A stretch of 64,000 nt of DNA. Origin: Microbotryomycetes sp. JL201. Lineage: Eukaryota > Basidiomycota > Microbotryomycetes. Under the pieces are notes generated by a model. It saw only the letters and a list, made by a program, of their open reading frames with translations, was not told the DNA's origin and searched no databases. Shown here piece by piece: positions 58,924-64,000 of this stretch. Where the stretch lies: assembly GCA_033819885.1 (NCBI GenBank), contig JAQYUZ010000012.1:345932-409931 (forward strand), written 5' to 3'. Position 1 is the first letter of the stretch, and each line of letters starts with the position of its first letter. The position numbers and the translations under genes are program-made.

Positions 58924-61507
58924 ATGTCTGTCTCTACTGTCCAATCAAAGACGCAATACTTGCAGGTGCCCGCGACAGCCAAGAAGGAGCTGAAGCGGTT
59001 CTCGGTGGACGAAGTCGCCAAGGTCAGTGGCCGAGCCCAAGCTCGAAGCGACCACGCGCACGCGCGCGCGCGCCCTGCCTGTTCTTTAAGGCTCACAGCC
59101 GGGCATCTGCGATGGGCTACCCAACCGCTGCTGTGACGGCGGGGCCTGAGGGGTCGTTGTGCTGACGCGGCGGACAACCCACCACCGCGCGCGCCTGTGC
59201 CGGGCTGTCGCATCCGAGCAAGAGCAGCCAGCAGACTGACAAGTCCCATCACAGCACAACAAGGAAGGCGACTTGTGGATCATCATCGACAGTGGCGTCT
59301 ATGTGAGTCGGCTGTCTCGCAGCTCGGGCTGCCGGCCCCGGCGATCGTGGGTTTCGTACAAGAGAAGGCTATCGTTTACTGACTAGCAGCCCGTTTTTCA
59401 AACGAATCCGCACCTGTTCGCAGGAGTACGTTTCGTGATTTGGAGGAAGAAGTATGCTGGCGACGGTCTACTCACCGCTCTGTTCTGCGCCACCCAGCGT
59501 GTCAAAGTTTGTCGACATGCACCCTGGCGGCGCATACGTCTTGCTTGACCCCAAGGTCGCAGGCAAAGATGCCACCGAGGCGTTCTTCGGCATGCACAGA
59601 TCTGAGGTCCTCGTCAAGTACGCCCGCTACTTGATCGGCACGATCGAAGGCCAGAAACCCAAGTACATCTTGCCTACCCCGGGCGCCTTGTCGCCTGTCC
59701 CTTACGCCGAGCCGACATGGCTGAGCGAGCCTTTCAAGTCGCCCTACTACAAAGACAGCCACCGCCGCTTGCAAAAGTTCATGCGAGACTTGTCAGTTGA
59801 TACATGGCTATCTTTGAAAGGACTTTATAGAGTTGACACTGCGATAACGTGCAGCGTCGACGAACACGTCAAGGAAGAAGCTCAAGCTCACGAGAAGTCG
59901 GGCGAGCGACCCACGATTGAGCTCATTCAAAAAATGGGCGCCGACGGCATCAACATCAACGCCATGCGCCTCGGCCCGACCAAGCTGTTGCACGGCATGA
60001 ACCTGCCCGCTGGTGTCAAGGGTGAAGAGTTCGACTACTTCCACGAACTCGTCTGCACCCAAGAGCTCGTGCGCGCCGGTGCGCGTGGTTACGCCGATGG
60101 CTTGCAGGGTGGTATGGTTATTGGGTGAGCGCGCCATCCACTACGCAGCTGCGATGGCCACGCTGACCCGTCATGGCATATATAGTCTGCCTCCGGTCAT
60201 GAACTTTGGCTCAGACGAACTCAAACGCAAAATCATTCCCGAGGTCCTTGCTGGCAAGAAATTCATTTCGCTCGCCATCTCAGAGGCTTTCGCTGGCTCC
60301 GATGTCGCTGGTCTGCGCACTACTGCCACCAAGACACCTGTGAGATGGACGGATTCAACTTAGCGGCCTTGTGACTCACGGATTCTGTTCTGCATTGCAG
60401 GACGGCAAATTCTTCATTGTCAACGGCACGAAGAAGTGGATCACTAACGGCCACTTCTCGGACTACTTCAGCGTCGGTGTCAACACAGGCAATGGCTTGT
60501 CCATGTTGCTTATTCCTCGCGGCGAGGGCGTCGAGACCAAGCTCATCAAGAGCTCTTGTGAGTGGCGCTTGTGTCGGGCCAATGTCTTCTGAGCTTGAGT
60601 GTGCGTGCTTCCCAGACTCTTCCGCTGCTGGCACGGCCTATATCACATTCGACAACGTTAAGGTACCTGTCGAGAACTTGCTCGGCAAGGAAGGTAAGGG
60701 TATCTATGTCATCCTGTCCAACTTCAACGTGAGTCAATTGCGTGGGACAACTTTCTGTGGTGGAGCTGAAAATTGCGTCCGCAGCACGAGCGATGGGTCA
60801 TGTGCTGTGGTTCAGTCATGGGTTCGCGTCAAATTGTTGAAGAGTGCTTCAAGTGGGCACACCAGCGCAAGGGTGAGCTAGCTCGTGCCCATCTGGCTAG
60901 CGATCGAGACTGATGAGATGATCCGATAGTTTTCGGCAAGCCTTTGATCGACCAAGCCGTCATCCGTCAAAAGATCGCCCATATGTTTGCCAAAATCGAA
61001 GCCTGCCAAGCATTCCTCGAGAACATCAGTAAGCCCTTCAGAGTTTCGCTTGAGTTCGCGTAGCTCGCAAGATTGTTGACATGACTTGTCAACAGCCTAT
61101 CAGATGTGCTCGATGAACTACATGCAGCAGGCCGAGCATCTCGGTGGCCCTATCGGTATCCTCAAGGCCTACTGCACACGCTGCGCAGGTTAGCCGACTC
61201 TCGGACCAGCGCGTATCAAAGTCAGAGCTGACAGTATGTTCTTTTGTAGGTGAGATTGCCGACGACGCCGTCCAGATCTTTGGTGGCCGAGGTATCACTC
61301 AAGGCGGCATGGGTGGCCTTGTTGAGATGGTGAGCTTTTGGCTTCACCTTCGTACGAGCAGTCTCTGATCGCCCGCGCCGCGACCATGCACAGTTCCAAA
61401 GGACACAGAAGTTCGATGCCATTCTGGGTGGCGCCGAAGAAGTCCTCAACGATCTCGGCGTGCGCCAGGCCAGCCGCAAGATGGGCAAGTTCAAGGCCGT
61501 TCTCTAG
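58924..61507 (+). CDS. Cytochrome b5 / acyl-CoA dehydrogenase fusion
   Basis: The N-terminus carries a cytochrome b5 domain: RFSVDEVAK, GDLWIIIDSGVY, then VDMHPGGAYVLL with the haem-ligand HPGG. The rest is an acyl-CoA dehydrogenase: LISLAISEAFAGSDVAG-like FAD/substrate loop (AISEAFAGSDVAGL), GTKKWITNG, GAAGTAYITFDNVKVP-type middle domain, and a C-terminal FAD helix with QIFGGRGITQGGMG and TQKFDAILGGAEEVLNDLGVRQ. The family oxidises acyl-CoA with FAD; a b5 domain may pass electrons elsewhere instead of to ETF. This fusion occurs in other fungi. About 12 exons; ATG at 58924 (MSVSTVQSK), stop TAG at 61505-61507. No peroxisomal or mitochondrial targeting signal is obvious. Confidence 0.88.
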
Positions 61508-61791
61508 TCGTGCTTTGTAGCGGATTGCGCGTTCGCTTGAGGCGTTCCGATTTTGTTCCAAGGAAACGGCGAGCTTGTGCTTTGTTTGATCCATCAGTGA
61601 CATTGTTGCAATTGTTTTCCACCTTTTGACCCCACCTGTTGGTTCCGGCTCTCCAGTGATCTGGCCTGATCCGGCATCCAATTGAACGAGCGGAGATCGA
61701 CTTTGGCCTTGAACCGCTCAGCCAGGCCTATCACGTTTTACATACATTCCTTTGGCTTGTTGTGGTCCACAGAACGTGCGTCAGGGCAGCC

Positions 61792-63165
61792 ATGGCGCCA
61801 GTTGCGGGTCAACATGGGCGGCGACTGCGAGTTTCGCTATACAACGCCACGTCGCATAACATCAAACTGTCGACAGAACCAGGACAGTCTCTGGAAGCCG
61901 CATCACAAAGCTCGGTCGGGTGGCATGGGTCTTCCAGCGTGTCCTGGACAACTGAGACCGGCTCGAGTGTGCTCACCAACATTAGCACATCATGGTTTCG
62001 GAGCCGCAAGACGAGACAGATTAGAATAGACGATCACTCGGTCTCGTTTCTGTTGTTTCAACAGGTTCGTCACTGCGAGGCCTCCGACCGACACTGATCG
62101 CAAGCTAACCCCGCGGCCGGTCCATAGAGGATCGCAAGGAGACACTACCGATTGCTGGCAGTGCCCAAAGTTTCTCCGTCGAGTTGGATGTCGTCCCTGC
62201 CCGATAAGACTCCTTTGGCATCTTTACACTTGCCGGGAACTCATGAAACGATGGCATACTGGGGAGGACCGATCAGCTGCTGCCAAACGTACACGCTGTC
62301 TCTTATGAAGCAACTCGTCGGCGGTATTCGCATGATCGACATTCGGCTGGCTCTCAAGGATAAAAAACTCAAAGTCTATCACGGCATCCAGAACGAGTAC
62401 GCGCAAGCCGAGGATGTCGTCAATACAGTGGAAGCGTTTCTGGAAATGTATCCGACTGAAACACTCGTCGTATCAATAAAGCAAGAGAATGCCGCAACAA
62501 ATTTTGAGGCTACCGTCTGGCGATTGCTTGACCGACGAAAAGAAATGTGGTACCGGGAAAACCGATGGCCTTTGCTCGGGGAAGTGCGAGGTCGCGCAAT
62601 CGTGTTCTGTAGATTCGGATTCGAATCGCAGCAAGGATTGCATCCCGTGTCTTGGCCAGACAATGCTCCGGCACCCTTCGCCACCGATATAGGTGGCCAA
62701 GAGTGCTTGATTCAAGATTGGTACAATATTGGCGGCTTTATTAAGATACCCGAAAAAGCAGCCCTCGTACTCTCCCTCTTTCAAAGAGGCGCTGGACAGC
62801 GGACTTCCAGAAGTATCTCGACGCTGGACAAGCCAAACAGGTCTGATTCTGACGTTGCAAGCGGCATGAAGATAAATTTTGCCTCTGGAGCTACGCTTTT
62901 GACAGGCTTCCCCGTCATTGTGGCCAAAGGTCTTGGTTTTTCCCTTTTTGGGTTCCCCGGCGTCAACGAGCGAGTCACGGACGGACTCGTTCGCATGCTT
63001 GCCGAAGGTTCCATCGAATTAGACCCGCATGGTGGCATGGCTTTAATGCTGGATTTTTGGGAGTTCCCAGACGGACTAGCTGAGCTCCTCATCTCTCTGA
63101 ACTTTCTCGCGTGTCGGCGGCTACATGGTCATCTGTCGGACGATACTCTCGCTCAAATCCCATAG
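61792..63165 (+). CDS. PLC-like phosphodiesterase (PI-PLC X-domain protein)
   Basis: LASLHLPGTHETMAYWGG carries the first catalytic His and GTH motif. RMIDIRLALKDKKLKVYHG holds the Asp/Arg and second His region, and YPTETLVVSIKQEN continues the bacterial-type PI-PLC X barrel. Such proteins cleave phosphatidylinositol or GPI-type head groups without calcium; fungal members are often uncharacterised. An N-terminal domain of about 90 residues (exon from ATG 61792) contains LYNATSHNIKL and many Ser/Thr, possibly a beta-sandwich. One intron, about 62064-62126, joins FLLFQQ to RIARRHYRLLAVPK. The stop at 63163-63165 lies inside the last coding bases of the facing dehydrogenase gene. No signal peptide is visible. 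Confidence 0.8.
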
Positions 63166-64000
63166 TTGCGCCGCCAGCTCTTTGTCGCGTGCATATATGG
63201 AAGGCGTCGCAAGTGACGCAGTCGGTACAAGATACGCGGCCCTGCGAGACAACGCTCAGCAAGAGACTTCGCCTTGCCGGGATGAGCTCACTTGAGGTCG
63301 AGTTCGTCCACTTCCGGACTTGTCGCAGCGTACAGCTGAGTTGTTGCACCAGAATAGGCGCTCATGAAGAAGTATCTCGACAGGAATGCACAGACAACCT
63401 GCAGACATTCATCAGCCCGGAACCAAGCTCGCGCTAGACGAGAGGACGCACCCCAAGTATCCGCGAGGAAGCCATGGTACCTCTCAAGACTTCGCTATCA
63501 ACGACGCCAGGGTGTAATGAAATACACCTTATGCCGTCTTCGTTCAATCGCCGCTGAAGTTCGAGAGTAAAGAGGATATTGCACTTCAGAGGGGTCAGCA
63601 GAGTCGGGGTCAGCAGAGTCAATTTTGCTTACTAGAAGTGACTTACAAGTTTACTCTGGCCGTATCTGTGCCACGTGCTTATCATGCGAGCGTTGACTGC
63701 GTCCAATGACGAGAAGTTTGGCCTTGGAGTGACCGTGTGACCCGCACTGCTGACAGTGACGACGCGAACATGGGCATATGGTTGTTTAGCAGTCTCTTGC
63801 AGGACTGGCAATAGCTCTTGTACCAGTGCAAAGTGACCAAGGTGGTTGTAAAATTGAATCTCGACGCCATTTTTGATCTCGTACGGCCACGCAGCAATTC
63901 CGGCGTTGTTGATCACGATGTCTAGCCTCGACTCTTGCTCGTTGAACTTTTTGGCGGCCGATTTTGCCGAACTGAGTTCTGTCAAGTCAAATTGGAGAAA
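63121..64000 (-). CDS. Short-chain dehydrogenase/reductase (N-terminus outside window)
   Basis: The C-terminal two-thirds are present. Visible: FLQFDLTELSSAKSAAKKF, RLDIVINNAGIA (NNAG), VRVVTVSSAGH (catalytic Ser), RYGQSKL (YxxxK), then CNILFTLELQRRL, CISLHPGVV and AYSGATTQLYAAT. It resembles retinol dehydrogenase/WWOX-like SDRs; the substrate is unknown. Introns by frame: one with a GTAAGT donor after GQSKL (about 63590-63648), one near 63430-63470, and one near 63200-63290. The end ELAAQLWDLSESIVRQMTM with TAG at 63121-63123 matches family ends. The cofactor-binding TGxxxGIG motif lies beyond the right edge. Its last 15 codons overlap the PLC-like gene on the other strand. Confidence 0.82.

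Overview
This is a stretch of a fungal nuclear chromosome, most likely from a basidiomycete with a very compact genome. Nearly every gene is cut by short introns of about 38-90 nt with GT(G/A/C)AG(T/C)-type donors and CAG acceptors, often with a CTGAC or CTAAC branch site. Genes lie on both strands about 2 kb apart, and facing 3' ends are sometimes only tens of bases apart. The set of genes (FTR1 iron permease, OLE1 desaturase with cytochrome b5, Nuf2, Mot1, a LAMMER kinase, GDP-mannose dehydratase) is fungal. A Pucciniomycotina/Mixia-like source is my inference from compactness and composition, not something the sequence proves. I see no mobile element, rRNA, CRISPR array or virus-like gene.

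Layout. 1-11 kb: end of a Nup188-type nucleoporin, a LAMMER kinase, an MDP-1-type phosphatase and a TatD-type hydrolase. 11-18 kb: the Snf2-family ATPase Mot1. 18-24 kb: a paxillin-like LIM protein, a coiled-coil protein and the Pol III repressor Maf1. 24.7-34 kb: the sulfur carrier Urm1, the delta-9 desaturase Ole1, a short-chain dehydrogenase and an M1 aminopeptidase. 34-44 kb: kinetochore Nuf2, a BolA protein, a second TatD/Scn1-like protein, methionine sulfoxide reductase A, an Isd11-like LYR protein and threonyl-tRNA synthetase. 44-51 kb: an arrestin-like protein, a candidate secreted peptide, Ftr1 and the mitoribosomal protein mS38. 51-64 kb: a secreted ferritin-like (Rds1-type) protein, a membrane-anchored M24 peptidase, cyclophilin, GDP-mannose 4,6-dehydratase, a cytochrome b5/acyl-CoA dehydrogenase fusion, a PLC-X phosphodiesterase and the start of another short-chain dehydrogenase that runs off the right edge.

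These are mostly single-copy housekeeping genes and not a functional operon. Three strands recur: sulfur/iron chemistry (Urm1, BolA, Isd11, Ftr1, MsrA), transcription control (Mot1, Maf1), and mitochondrial or dual targeting (cyclophilin, ThrRS, MsrA, mS38, Isd11).

The most notable structural signals are splicing features: up to seven introns that appear to use GC instead of GT donors, and very small exons including a 5-nt exon in cyclophilin. CDS coordinates below span introns. Exon joins given explicitly were worked out by reading frame and family similarity by eye; other internal joins are approximate.
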